This document shows, piece by piece, positions 36,471 through 44,954 of a stretch of 64,000 nucleotides of DNA. Location of the stretch: NCBI GenBank assembly GCA_965214035.1, contig OZ243932.1, positions 620,001-684,000 of the forward strand. The letters run 5' to 3'. Position 1 is the stretch's first letter. Each line of letters opens with the position of its first letter. A program made the translations under genes and the position numbers. The notes below the pieces were generated by a model. The model made no database searches and was not told the origin of the DNA. It saw only the letters and a program-made list of their open reading frames with translations. Source of the DNA: JAJDYQ01 sp965214035 (lineage in GTDB: Bacteria; Pseudomonadota; Gammaproteobacteria; JAJDYQ01).

Positions 36471-37304
36471 TTAAAGATTGATTCTCTTCATTATTTCGGT
36501 GCTTGCCTGTGCCTGATTCAGCGTATAGAAATGTATTCCCGGTGCTCCCTGGCGCAGTAGAGATTCACAAAGCTGTGAGACAAAATCGATGCCAAACGCC
36601 CTTATCGAGTCAATATCATCTCCAAAATCCTGCAATCGATTATGCAGCCAGCGCGGGATCTCGGCACCACATATCGAAGAAAAATGAGCCAGTCGCTCAT
36701 AGTTAGTGATGGGCATAATTCCGGGAAATATGGGAATATCAATGCCGGTGGAATGACAACGGTCAACAAAGTCCAGATAAGCGTGCATATTATAGAAATA
36801 CTGAGTGATGGCGCTGTTGGCACCGGCATCGACCTTGCGTTTGAAGTTATCCAGATCCCTGGCTGAACTTTTACTTTCCGGGTGCGTTTCCGGGTAAGCA
36901 GCTACCTGAATATGGAAGTGATTTCCAGTTTGTTCGCGGATAAAGCTCACGAGCTCATTTGCATGATGAAAATGGCCGATATCCAGCATTCCTGAAGGTC
37001 GGTCACCCCGAAGTGTGACGATTTGATTGATACCGGCATCCTTATAACATCGAAGCAATTCGAGGGCACTCTCATCGGTGGAACCGGTACAGGACAGGTG
37101 TGGCGTGGCATTGAATGCGGATTGCTGCTGAATTTCCAGCACGGTTTCCCGCGTATGGTCACGAGTAGAGCCACCCGCCCCGAAAGTAACCGAGAAAAAA
37201 TCCGGATTAAATACGCCCAAAGAGCGTATTGTCTGGCGTAAATTCTCCCGACCTTTTTCAGTTTTAGGGGGGAACAGCTCGAAACTGATAGATACGGCTT
37301 CCAT
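36471..37304 (-). CDS. metF: Methylenetetrahydrofolate reductase
   Basis: A 277-residue flavoenzyme making 5-methyl-THF for methionine synthesis. The start at 37304 (MEAVSISFELFPPKTEKG) matches the family N-terminus and lies 16 nt after the ahcY stop. The longer frame would overlap ahcY. Other motifs are FFSVTFGAGGSTRDHT, TLRGDRPSG, AAYPETHPES, K-R-K-V-D-A-G-A-N-S-A-I-T-Q-Y-F-Y, and IFPGIMPITNY. It is coexpressed with ahcY under the SAH riboswitch, completing the methyl cycle. Confidence 0.96.
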   Translation of the reverse strand: MEAVSISFELFPPKTEKGRENLRQTIRSLGVFNPDFFSVTFGAGGSTRDHTRETVLEIQQQSAFNATPHLSCTGSTDESALELLRCYKDAGINQIVTLRGDRPSGMLDIGHFHHANELVSFIREQTGNHFHIQVAAYPETHPESKSSARDLDNFKRKVDAGANSAITQYFYNMHAYLDFVDRCHSTGIDIPIFPGIMPITNYERLAHFSSICGAEIPRWLHNRLQDFGDDIDSIRAFGIDFVSQLCESLLRQGAPGIHFYTLNQAQASTEIMKRINL

Positions 37305-37320
37305 TTCCAGAAAGAACCAA

Positions 37321-38736
37321 TCAGTATTTATACGAGTCGGGCTTGAACGGCCCATCAATGCTGATATTGATATAACTGGCCTGTTCCGGGGTCATTTTTG
37401 TGATAACGCCTCCGAACCCGGCTACCATATTGGCAGCAACCTCCTCGTCCAGCTTTTTCGGCAGCACTTCGACTGTCAGACTGGTTGCTTTATCCTTGTC
37501 ACTCATTGAAGCAAACTGTTTTCCATACAGATAAATCTGCGCCAGCACCTGATTGGCGAAAGAACCATCCATGATGCGCGAAGGGTGGCCGGTAGCATTG
37601 CCCAGATTGATCAGGCGGCCTTCTGAAAGGAGGATCAGATAGTCATTCGTATCACCAGATCGATAGACTTTATGCACCTGATTTTTGACCTCTTCAAACT
37701 TCCAGTTATCACGCATGAACCGGGTATCAATCTCATTATCAAAGTGGCCGATATTACAGACGATGGCACCTGACTTGAGATTCTGGAGCATGGCGGCATC
37801 ACAGACATTGATATTACCTGTGGCAGTGACCAGCACATCGGTGGTGCCAAGCAATGCCTTATCAACCGCATTGGCGCTGCCGGTATTGAGGCCGTTTTTA
37901 TAGGGTGAGACCACCTCGAAGCCATCCATGCAGGCCTGCATGGCACAGATGGGGTCAATTTCGGAGACACGGACAATCATGCCTTCCTGCCGCAGACTCT
38001 GTGCTGAACCTTTGCCGACATCGCCATAGCCGATACATAAGGCCTTTTTGCCGGCAAGCAGGTGATCTGTGGCGCGCTTGATACCATCGTTCAGGCTATG
38101 GCGGCAGCCATACTTGTTGTCATTTTTGGCCTTTGTTACAGAATCGTTCACATTAACTGCGGGTACTTTTAGGGTGCCGTTTTCCAGGCGTTCCAGCAGA
38201 CGGTGTACGCCAGTGGTTGTCTCCTCGGTAATGCCATTGACATTGACAAGAATTTGCGGGTATTTGTCATGTGCCATATTGGTCAGATCGCCGCCGTCAT
38301 CCAGCAACATATTGCAGGCTGTCCAGGGTTTTCCATTCTTCAATATGGTCTGCTCAAGTGCCCATTCACCTTCTTCAACGGTTTGCCCTTTCCAGGCATA
38401 AACGGCAATACCACGAGCGGCAATCGCGGCCGCGGCGTGGTCCTGAGTTGAAAAAATATTACAGGAAGACCAGCGCACCTCAGCGCCCAATTTCACCAGC
38501 GTTTCAATCAGGACGGCAGTTTGAATCGTCATATGGATACTGCCGATAATTTTCGCCCCTGCCAGTGGTTTCTGGCCACTGTATTGGCGGCGCAACGCCA
38601 TAAGAGCCGGCATTTCAGATTCAGCGATGGTGATTTCGCGACGACCCCAATCAGCCAGCGACAGGTCAGCCACCTTGAAGTCGGTGGAATCAAGAACAGA
38701 TTGATCGATAATAGCGGGATTGATTTCAGTGCTCAT
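37321..38736 (-). CDS. ahcY: S-adenosylhomocysteine hydrolase
   Basis: A 471-residue NAD-dependent enzyme splitting SAH into adenosine and homocysteine. The start at 38736 (MSTEINPAI...) is supported by GGAGA upstream; earlier ATGs would lie within the riboswitch. Signatures are PLAGAKIIGSIHMTIQTAVLIETL, W-S-S-C-N-I-F-S-T-Q-D-H-A-A-A-A-I, the NAD loop CIGYGDVGKGSAQSL, and the C-terminal KPDSYKY. Removing SAH relieves product inhibition of methyltransferases. It is controlled by the riboswitch directly upstream and followed by metF. Confidence 0.98.
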   Translation of the reverse strand: MSTEINPAIIDQSVLDSTDFKVADLSLADWGRREITIAESEMPALMALRRQYSGQKPLAGAKIIGSIHMTIQTAVLIETLVKLGAEVRWSSCNIFSTQDHAAAAIAARGIAVYAWKGQTVEEGEWALEQTILKNGKPWTACNMLLDDGGDLTNMAHDKYPQILVNVNGITEETTTGVHRLLERLENGTLKVPAVNVNDSVTKAKNDNKYGCRHSLNDGIKRATDHLLAGKKALCIGYGDVGKGSAQSLRQEGMIVRVSEIDPICAMQACMDGFEVVSPYKNGLNTGSANAVDKALLGTTDVLVTATGNINVCDAAMLQNLKSGAIVCNIGHFDNEIDTRFMRDNWKFEEVKNQVHKVYRSGDTNDYLILLSEGRLINLGNATGHPSRIMDGSFANQVLAQIYLYGKQFASMSDKDKATSLTVEVLPKKLDEEVAANMVAGFGGVITKMTPEQASYINISIDGPFKPDSYKY

Positions 38737-38765
38737 CAATAGTCTCCGGTTGAGTGAAAACATAA

Positions 38766-38828
38766 ATGAGCGCCGTTGCATGAAAATCCGAGCCTGACAA
38801 CCAGAGGGCTGTTGCAACGCTCCTCGGA
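38766..38828 (-). promoter_or_regulatory. S-adenosylhomocysteine (SAH) riboswitch upstream of ahcY
   Basis: On the minus strand the leader reads CCGAGGAGCGTTGCAAC, a short hairpin, then GTCAGGCTCGG and, after a U-rich stretch, CAACGGCGCTCA. CCGAG pairs with CTCGG, and GAGCG.TTGC pairs with GCAACGGCGCTC. This is the conserved core of the SAH riboswitch known upstream of ahcY in many proteobacteria. Binding of SAH should switch on ahcY and, with it, metF. It ends 30 nt before the ahcY ATG, close to the ribosome binding site. Confidence 0.9.
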
Positions 38829-38837
38829 ATAAAATCA

Positions 38838-38866
38838 ATAATAACGGTTATGGGTGTACAAGTCCA
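38838..38866 (-). promoter_or_regulatory. Promoter of the ahcY-metF operon
   Basis: Minus strand: -35 TGGACT (38861-38866), 17-nt spacer, -10 TATTAT (38838-38843). The predicted start is near 38831, a few bases before the riboswitch core, which supports the assignment. The rest of 38867-39057 has no gene; it holds a G9 run (38887-38895). Confidence 0.55.
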
Positions 38867-39057
38867 CCACAAACTGCACTTTGAACGGGGGGGGGTTATG
38901 TTTCCGGCTCCTTATGGCGTCGTATGCCGTTGCATTGCACCCTGCCAGCCAATCGACAGGAATCAGGATGGGGGTCTCTTTCCGGGGAACCCCCGGTATC
39001 GGCTACAGCGGGGCAGGTTGCCTGCTCCACGGCCTGACTGATTGGTCGAATAATCGC

Positions 39058-39438
39058 CTACCAGCGATACAACACCCACATGGGTACCACAACCTGCGCA
39101 TTATCATTATCGAGGATCTGCTTCTCCATGTGGCCGTCGCCGTCCATATCGATCAGATAATAGGGTGCACTGCCATCGGGTGTAATTTTTATGGCATACA
39201 GATGACCGTTCAGACGATATTCTTTTATGAGATTTTCGCCGCGGCGGAAGATGGTGATCTGGGGTTCGCCCAGCGGGATGGCTTCACCGCTTTGCACGCC
39301 GCGTGGTGACGGAGGTGGCTCCGGCACCGGTTCCAGATTATCCGGGCGCTGGGCGTAAGCCATACCGGTGGCGAGTGACAGCAGCAATGCCGGCAGCAAT
39401 CGTTGTGTATTCAATAACATTAATTTATTCCTGTTCAC
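39058..39438 (-). CDS. Exported DUF2782 protein
   Basis: 126 residues with a signal peptide (core about 13-27, LLPALLLSLATGMAYAQ). A Pro-rich stretch (EPVPEPPPSPRG) is followed by a compact domain with ITIFRRGENLIKEYRLNGHLYAIKITP, YYLIDMDGDG and VVVPMWVLYRW, the DUF2782 signature. Function unknown. The family commonly lies beside polA in gammaproteobacteria, as here. The start may be Met7. The LOG gene stop abuts its start. Confidence 0.88.
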   Translation of the reverse strand: MNRNKLMLLNTQRLLPALLLSLATGMAYAQRPDNLEPVPEPPPSPRGVQSGEAIPLGEPQITIFRRGENLIKEYRLNGHLYAIKITPDGSAPYYLIDMDGDGHMEKQILDNDNAQVVVPMWVLYRW

Positions 39439-40191
39439 CTAAAGATGCAGCATTTTTTCCGTTTCTGCAACCGTGGGTTCAAATCCGCGATGCTCATAAT
39501 GCTTGAAGATAGCATCTACTACCAGACGGGGTTCGTCAATGATACGGAATAAATCCAGATCATCTTCGCTGATAGTGCGCTCGGCAACCAGGGTGCTTTT
39601 CATCCAGCCGACGAGGCCGTCCCAGAATTTTGACCCCACAAGTATGATAGGAATGCGCCGTGTCTTGCCGGTCTGTACCAGAGTCAGGATTTCAGCCAGC
39701 TCATCCAGAGTACCGAATCCGCCGGGCAGGACAACATAGGCCGAGGCATATTTAACAAACATCACTTTGCGCGAAAAAAAGTGGCGAAAATTGAGCGCGA
39801 TATCCTGATACTGATTTCCACTCTGCTCTTGGGGTAACAGGATATTCAGGCCAATGCTGGGAGAACTGCCTTCATAGGCACCTTTATTGGCGGCTTCCAT
39901 GATGCCGGGGCCGCCACCGCTGACGACAGAAAAGCCCGCATCGGACAGCAACCGTGCTATTTCCTCGGCCAGTTGATAGTATGGATTATCGGACCTGGTT
40001 CTTGCAGAGCCAAAGATACTGACTGATGGCGCAATACCGGCCAGACTCTCGAAGCCTTCCACGAACTCAGCTATAATCTGAAATATTTTCCAGGACTGAC
40101 GGGTCAGGGCATCTTTACTGGCCGGACGGGGCCGCAGGTTATTGTTATCTGTATTCATGGAGTATTTCGATTGTGATACTGACTCAGGCAT
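39439..40191 (-). CDS. LOG-family (TIGR00730) nucleotide 5'-monophosphate phosphoribohydrolase-like protein
   Basis: A 250-residue Rossmann-fold protein with both LOG hallmarks, SGGGPGIMEAANKGAYEG and PGGFGTLDELAEILTLVQTGK. Such proteins release ribose-5-phosphate from nucleoside monophosphates, including cytokinin precursors; in many bacteria they act in purine/pyrimidine turnover. The start may instead be Met12 (40158). It is divergent from polA with 44 nt between. Confidence 0.9.
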   Translation of the reverse strand: MPESVSQSKYSMNTDNNNLRPRPASKDALTRQSWKIFQIIAEFVEGFESLAGIAPSVSIFGSARTRSDNPYYQLAEEIARLLSDAGFSVVSGGGPGIMEAANKGAYEGSSPSIGLNILLPQEQSGNQYQDIALNFRHFFSRKVMFVKYASAYVVLPGGFGTLDELAEILTLVQTGKTRRIPIILVGSKFWDGLVGWMKSTLVAERTISEDDLDLFRIIDEPRLVVDAIFKHYEHRGFEPTVAETEKMLHL

Positions 40192-40235
40192 TATAAACAG
40201 CGATATTTCATTACAGTGTACCCCGAACAGCGCAC

Positions 40236-42953
40236 ATGACCAATAAGGAACAGAAAAAACACAACAAGCGCATGCTGCTGGTGGATGGTTCCTCCTACCT
40301 GTTCAGGGCTTATCACGCATTGCCGCCGCTGAGCACCTCCGGGGGAGAGCCCACCGGTGCCATTTGCGGCGTGATCAATATGCTGCAAAAAACCTTGCAG
40401 GAATGGCGACCGGACTATACCGGCATTGTCTTTGACGCCAGAGGCAAGACCTTTCGTGATGAACTATACGACCAATATAAGGCCAATCGTCCGCCCATGC
40501 CGGATGAACTGGGCATACAGATAGAACCGATACATGAATTTGTGCGCGCCATGGGGTTGCCACTGCTCATGGTTTCGGGGGTAGAGGCGGATGATGTTAT
40601 TGGAACACTTGCTGTGCAGGCGTGCGGGCAGGGCCTGCAAACAGTGATTTCAACCGGCGACAAAGACATGGCACAGTTGGTCAATTCGGAGGTTAGTCTG
40701 GTTAATACCATGTCGAACACGTATATGGACGAAGCCGGCGTACTGGAAAAATTCGGAGTACGGCCCGATCAGATGGTTGATTATCTGGCACTGATTGGTG
40801 ATGCAACGGATAACGTTCCGGGGGTGCCCAAGGTTGGCCCAAAGACAGCCGTTAAATGGCTGGAGCAATACCAGACGCTGGATGCCATTATGGCGGATGC
40901 TGAAAACTTTAAGGGCAGGGTTGGGCAAAACCTGCGGGATTCACTGGAGTTTCTGCCGCTTTCAAGGCAACTGGTCACCATTAAAACGGATGTTCGGTTG
41001 GCGGACACGCCGGAATCGCTACTAAGAACAGATATGGACTTGTCGGCGCTGCGCTCTCTGGTCGAACGCTTTGAGTTCAGTGCCGGCATCAGTCAATTCA
41101 CGGAAAGTGAGGACAGGGTCGATAAAGCGGGCAAAGCCAGACAGGACAGACAGTACACAACCATCCTGTCGCAGGCAGAGTTTGCCCGATGGCTGATCCG
41201 TCTGCAAGAAGCTGATGCCTTTGCCTTCGACACAGAGACGGACGACCTGAATTATATGCGGGCAGAAATTGTCGGCGTGTCATTTGCTGTCAGGCCGCAC
41301 GAAGCGGCCTACGTTCCGATGGGCCATGATTACCCGGGTGCCCCACCCCAGCTTGAGCGCGAATGGGTGCTGGCACAGCTAAAATCCCTTCTTGAAGATG
41401 AAGCCCGAATCAAAATTGGTCAGAACATTAAATACGATATGAACATTCTGGCCAGTTACGATATAGAGCTTCGAGGCATGCAACATGACACCATGCTGGA
41501 GTCCTACGTACTAAATTCTGTGGCAACGCGCCATGATATGGATTCGCTGGCGAAAAAATATCTGGAAGTCGGCACCATTCGTTACGAAGACATTGCCGGC
41601 AAGGGAACCAGACAGTTGACATTTAACGAAGTGCCTCTGGAAACTGCGGCACCTTATGCGGCGGAAGATGCAGATATTACTTTGCAGCTTCATCAAATAC
41701 TGAGTGACAGGTTGCGGGATACCGGAAAATTACTATCGGTCCTGAATGAAATAGAAATTCCGTTGATACCGATACTGTCATCCATGGAGCGTACCGGGGT
41801 ACTGATTGACAGTGACCTGCTGCACCGGCAAAGCCGGGAGCTGGCAGATCGTATGCTGGCTCTGGAACAAAAGGCGCATGACGAAGCGGGTCAATTCTTT
41901 AATCTGGGGTCGCCAAAACAACTACAGCAAATACTGTTTGATGAGCTGAAGCTGCCAGTCATAAAAAAGACCCCCAAAGGACAGCCTTCTACGGCCGAGG
42001 ATATATTGCAGGAGCTGGCAAATGACTACGAGCTACCCCGCCTGATACTTGAATTTCGCAGCCTGAGCAAGTTGAAATCGACCTATACTGATAAACTGCC
42101 GTTGCAATTGGATAAAAACACAGGTCGAGTACATACCTCTTATCATCAGGCGGTAGCGGCTACCGGGCGGTTGTCATCGGCATCGCCCAATCTGCAAAAC
42201 ATCCCCATCCGCACTGAAGAAGGCCGCCGTATCCGGCAGGCATTTATCGCGCCGGCAAATCACGTTCTGATTGCGGCAGACTACTCCCAGATTGAGCTGA
42301 GAATCATGGCACACCTCTCGCAGGATGAAGGTCTGGTACATGCCTTTCGGAGGGGAGAGGACATACACCGTGCGACTGCCGCAGAGGTCTTCGGACTGAC
42401 ACTGAATGAAGTGGGTGCCGATGAAAGACGTGCCGCCAAGGCCATCAACTTCGGATTAATTTACGGCATGTCTGCTTTTGGCCTGGCCAGACAGCTTAAT
42501 ATCGGCCGTAATGAAGCGCAGGCGTATGTTGACTCTTACTTCGGCAGGTATCCCGGTGTGCTGGAATTTATGGAGCGCATGAAAAAACAGGCGGCAGCCG
42601 ATGGCTATATAGAAACGCTGTTCGGACGCCGACTCTACCTACCGGAGATCAACGCACGTAACGCCATGCGTCGCCAGGCGGCGGAACGTACAGCAATCAA
42701 TGCACCGATGCAGGGCACCGCCGCCGACATCATCAAGCGTGCCATGATTGCCATACATGGCTGGATAAAAAAAGAAAATCCGCCGGTCAGAATGATTATG
42801 CAGGTGCATGATGAACTGGTATTTGAAGTAGAGCAATCATCGGCTCAGGAAATATGTGCAAAGATAAACACTCTGATGAGCAGTGCGGTCGAGCTATCAC
42901 TGCCTTTGCTGGTCGAGTCAGGAATCGGTGATAACTGGGACGAAACCCATTAG
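40236..42953 (+). CDS. polA: DNA polymerase I
   Basis: 905 residues. The N-terminal 5'-3' flap nuclease (LLVDGSSYLFRAYHALPPL, GVEADDVIGTLA, STGDKDMAQLV, LIGDATDNVPGVPKVGPKTA) is followed by the 3'-5' exonuclease (AFDTETDDLNYM, then YAAEDADITLQL with its Asp residues), so proofreading looks intact. The polymerase domain has motif A ADYSQIELRIMAHLS, motif B R-R-A-A-K-A-I-N-F-G-L-I-Y-G-M-S, and motif C MQVHDELVFEV. It functions in Okazaki fragment maturation and repair. Length is normal. Confidence 0.98.
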   Translation: MTNKEQKKHNKRMLLVDGSSYLFRAYHALPPLSTSGGEPTGAICGVINMLQKTLQEWRPDYTGIVFDARGKTFRDELYDQYKANRPPMPDELGIQIEPIHEFVRAMGLPLLMVSGVEADDVIGTLAVQACGQGLQTVISTGDKDMAQLVNSEVSLVNTMSNTYMDEAGVLEKFGVRPDQMVDYLALIGDATDNVPGVPKVGPKTAVKWLEQYQTLDAIMADAENFKGRVGQNLRDSLEFLPLSRQLVTIKTDVRLADTPESLLRTDMDLSALRSLVERFEFSAGISQFTESEDRVDKAGKARQDRQYTTILSQAEFARWLIRLQEADAFAFDTETDDLNYMRAEIVGVSFAVRPHEAAYVPMGHDYPGAPPQLEREWVLAQLKSLLEDEARIKIGQNIKYDMNILASYDIELRGMQHDTMLESYVLNSVATRHDMDSLAKKYLEVGTIRYEDIAGKGTRQLTFNEVPLETAAPYAAEDADITLQLHQILSDRLRDTGKLLSVLNEIEIPLIPILSSMERTGVLIDSDLLHRQSRELADRMLALEQKAHDEAGQFFNLGSPKQLQQILFDELKLPVIKKTPKGQPSTAEDILQELANDYELPRLILEFRSLSKLKSTYTDKLPLQLDKNTGRVHTSYHQAVAATGRLSSASPNLQNIPIRTEEGRRIRQAFIAPANHVLIAADYSQIELRIMAHLSQDEGLVHAFRRGEDIHRATAAEVFGLTLNEVGADERRAAKAINFGLIYGMSAFGLARQLNIGRNEAQAYVDSYFGRYPGVLEFMERMKKQAAADGYIETLFGRRLYLPEINARNAMRRQAAERTAINAPMQGTAADIIKRAMIAIHGWIKKENPPVRMIMQVHDELVFEVEQSSAQEICAKINTLMSSAVELSLPLLVESGIGDNWDETH

Positions 42954-42997
42954 TGGCCTGAGCCGGATACTGACCAAAAACAGCGAGGGAATGCCGT

Positions 42998-43045
42998 TAA
43001 AAAAGCGGGGCCGGAGGAAATCATAGGATGGAAATCCGGCCCCGC
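42998..43045 (-). terminator. Terminator of the giant adhesin gene
   Basis: A strong 11-bp GC stem, GCGGGGCCGGA (43005-43015) with TCCGGCCCCGC (43035-43045), is preceded on the plus strand by AAAAAA. On the minus strand the stem is therefore followed by TTTTTT, 37 nt after the adhesin stop. It may also slow transcription leaving polA. Confidence 0.85.
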
Positions 43046-43082
43046 AATAACCGGCAAAAGAGGTAATGCCGGTTGCAGACAA

Positions 43083-44954
43083 CTACCAGTATAGCTTCCA
43101 TTCTGCACCGATGCCATGATTTTGATCAGCATTATCTTTCTCGCGGCGGATGGCCTTGATATCCAGCTTCGACTTCAGGCCAGCCGGGTTCGACAACAGA
43201 CGCCAGCCGAGGGTCAGGTCACGTTTGGCATCGGAGGCCGACAGGCTCGCATAGGGGATGCCGGTGGCATCGTCTGTCAGGGCAAAGCCCCACTCGCCTT
43301 TCAGTGTCCAACGGCTTGATACATCGGCGGTTTGAGAGTTGTCCTCCTCCAGCGCATCCGTCAGAGAATCCGATAACAACCGATCCAGACCACTGGCCGC
43401 CGGTGCATTGCCGTACTCATGGCGCAGGCTGAACGACGGGCCATAGGCCGAGTTTGGCCACGCCTCGTAGCGCAGTGAGCCGGACAGACCCCACTCCTCA
43501 CGCTCGGCAGCCTCATGCTCCAGCAGATAGCGACCGCGCACATCCACCGTCAAACCCTTGGCCGGTGTCTGCCAGCTCAGGCCGCCGCCCAGCTCCAGAC
43601 CAAAGCCTTCGCTGGTATCGCCGCCGTCATAACGCAGACCCAGCTCCAGTTCCGGTGTCAGACGCACACCGTCCTCTTCCGGTAACTGCCAGGACCAGGC
43701 CAGACCCATGCGGAAACGCTGCGTATCCGCCTCGGTGCCCGCCATGACGCGGGAATCATCCGCCTCAATACGCGCCAGTGTCAGGCCCGAAATCAGCTCC
43801 AGGGTCAAACCGCCCTGTTCCACCGGACGCTCCAGCAGCGTACCGCGCAGACCGGCGGTGGCCGATAGCTGCACCAGATTGTGCTTCGATTCCACACCGG
43901 TTGAAGTCTGCTTCAGGTCGCCCCGGCCATAGCTGGCGGCACCCCACAGTTGCAGGCGTTCGCTCAGGTCGTAGCGCAGATACGGCAGCATGGAAACCAG
44001 CATACCGGACAACTCGCCTTCGTCCGATGCACCCTGCCATTCGCCATCGCTGTCGCTGTAGGCCAGTGCCAGACCGACCAGCGTCTGACCGTTGTCGCGG
44101 TCAATGCCCAGCATGGCCGTGGTCACTTCACCGTCTATGCTGAGGCTGAGATCGTCTTCACCGTCTTTGTACTTCGTATAGGCCGCCTGACCCCAGATGG
44201 AGGTGCCGTCCTGATCCGTGAATGTGAAATGACTACCACGCAGCAACGACGGCAGCAGCTTCGGCAGTGACAGAGTGCGTGACAGCTTGCGCGGACGATC
44301 CGACGAACCGGCACCCAACTGCTCAATACCCATCGCACTGGCATCCGGGTTGCCACGGCTGGACAACAGACGCGCCGCATTGAATGACTGACCGCGCGGC
44401 AGACCGTTCAGATTGCCCGACAGACCCGGCTGACTCGATGCCGAAAAGCGATAGTCCAGCCCGCCCAGCATGTGCTCGACGGCCGTCAGACCAAAGCGCG
44501 GCAGCCACATCTGCTGTGCGGCCTGCATGTCGGCCGATTCATCGTCATCGGCAATCTCAACCGGCAGGGTGGCCGGATCGTAGCCGGCATCCGCCGTATG
44601 CGTCAGTATCACCTGATTGGCATCACTGTCGGCGCCGTCTCTGGCCATCACCGTCACCGTCTGTGCCCGATTCCAGTTGGTCGGCGTAAAGAGCAGGCTG
44701 TCACCGCCGGTCACCCGCAGGCGGGTCGCATCCCCGGAAGATACTCTCACCGTCACATCGCCCGATGGACGGGTGTCCAGCACCACCGTGTAGCTCGCGG
44801 TATCATTCTCTTTCATATTCAGGCTGCTCTCTGAGAGCACCAAATCCCCTGTGCTGTCCGGTGTGTCGGTGTCGGTAATCGTCACCGTCACATCCCGACT
44901 AACCTCGCCGAAGCCGGCATCCGCCGCATGAACCAGTGTCAGCGGCAGCCTCAT
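43083..44954 (-). CDS. Autotransporter-like adhesin, C-terminal part with beta-barrel (frame-shifted from passenger)
   Basis: A 623-codon frame. Residues about 1-140 continue the passenger repeats (including FTPTNWNRAQTVTV). A linker with MWLPRFGLTAVEHML, typical of the segment before autotransporter barrels, follows. Residues about 252-623 form a beta-barrel: alternating strands such as WGQAAYTKY, LVGLALAYS, LQLWGAASYGRGD, LGLRYDGGD and WGLSGSLRYEAW, ending in the aromatic EWKLYW. It would sit in the outer membrane and export or anchor the passenger. Its own ATG lacks a ribosome binding site. It joins the upstream frame at about 44946, where one extra base breaks continuity. Without that base, passenger and barrel make one protein of about 2,900 residues. 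Confidence 0.85.
   Translation of the reverse strand: MRLPLTLVHAADAGFGEVSRDVTVTITDTDTPDSTGDLVLSESSLNMKENDTASYTVVLDTRPSGDVTVRVSSGDATRLRVTGGDSLLFTPTNWNRAQTVTVMARDGADSDANQVILTHTADAGYDPATLPVEIADDDESADMQAAQQMWLPRFGLTAVEHMLGGLDYRFSASSQPGLSGNLNGLPRGQSFNAARLLSSRGNPDASAMGIEQLGAGSSDRPRKLSRTLSLPKLLPSLLRGSHFTFTDQDGTSIWGQAAYTKYKDGEDDLSLSIDGEVTTAMLGIDRDNGQTLVGLALAYSDSDGEWQGASDEGELSGMLVSMLPYLRYDLSERLQLWGAASYGRGDLKQTSTGVESKHNLVQLSATAGLRGTLLERPVEQGGLTLELISGLTLARIEADDSRVMAGTEADTQRFRMGLAWSWQLPEEDGVRLTPELELGLRYDGGDTSEGFGLELGGGLSWQTPAKGLTVDVRGRYLLEHEAAEREEWGLSGSLRYEAWPNSAYGPSFSLRHEYGNAPAASGLDRLLSDSLTDALEEDNSQTADVSSRWTLKGEWGFALTDDATGIPYASLSASDAKRDLTLGWRLLSNPAGLKSKLDIKAIRREKDNADQNHGIGAEWKLYW

Noticed and set aside
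38887..38895. G9 run upstream of ahcY as a phase-variation tract
   Set aside because: It lies upstream of the predicted promoter and outside any gene, so slippage would have no clear effect.
38854..39309. A 151-codon plus-strand frame across the ahcY upstream region and the DUF2782 gene
   Set aside because: It is antisense to DUF2782 and the ahcY promoter region, has no ribosome binding site and begins near a G9 run.
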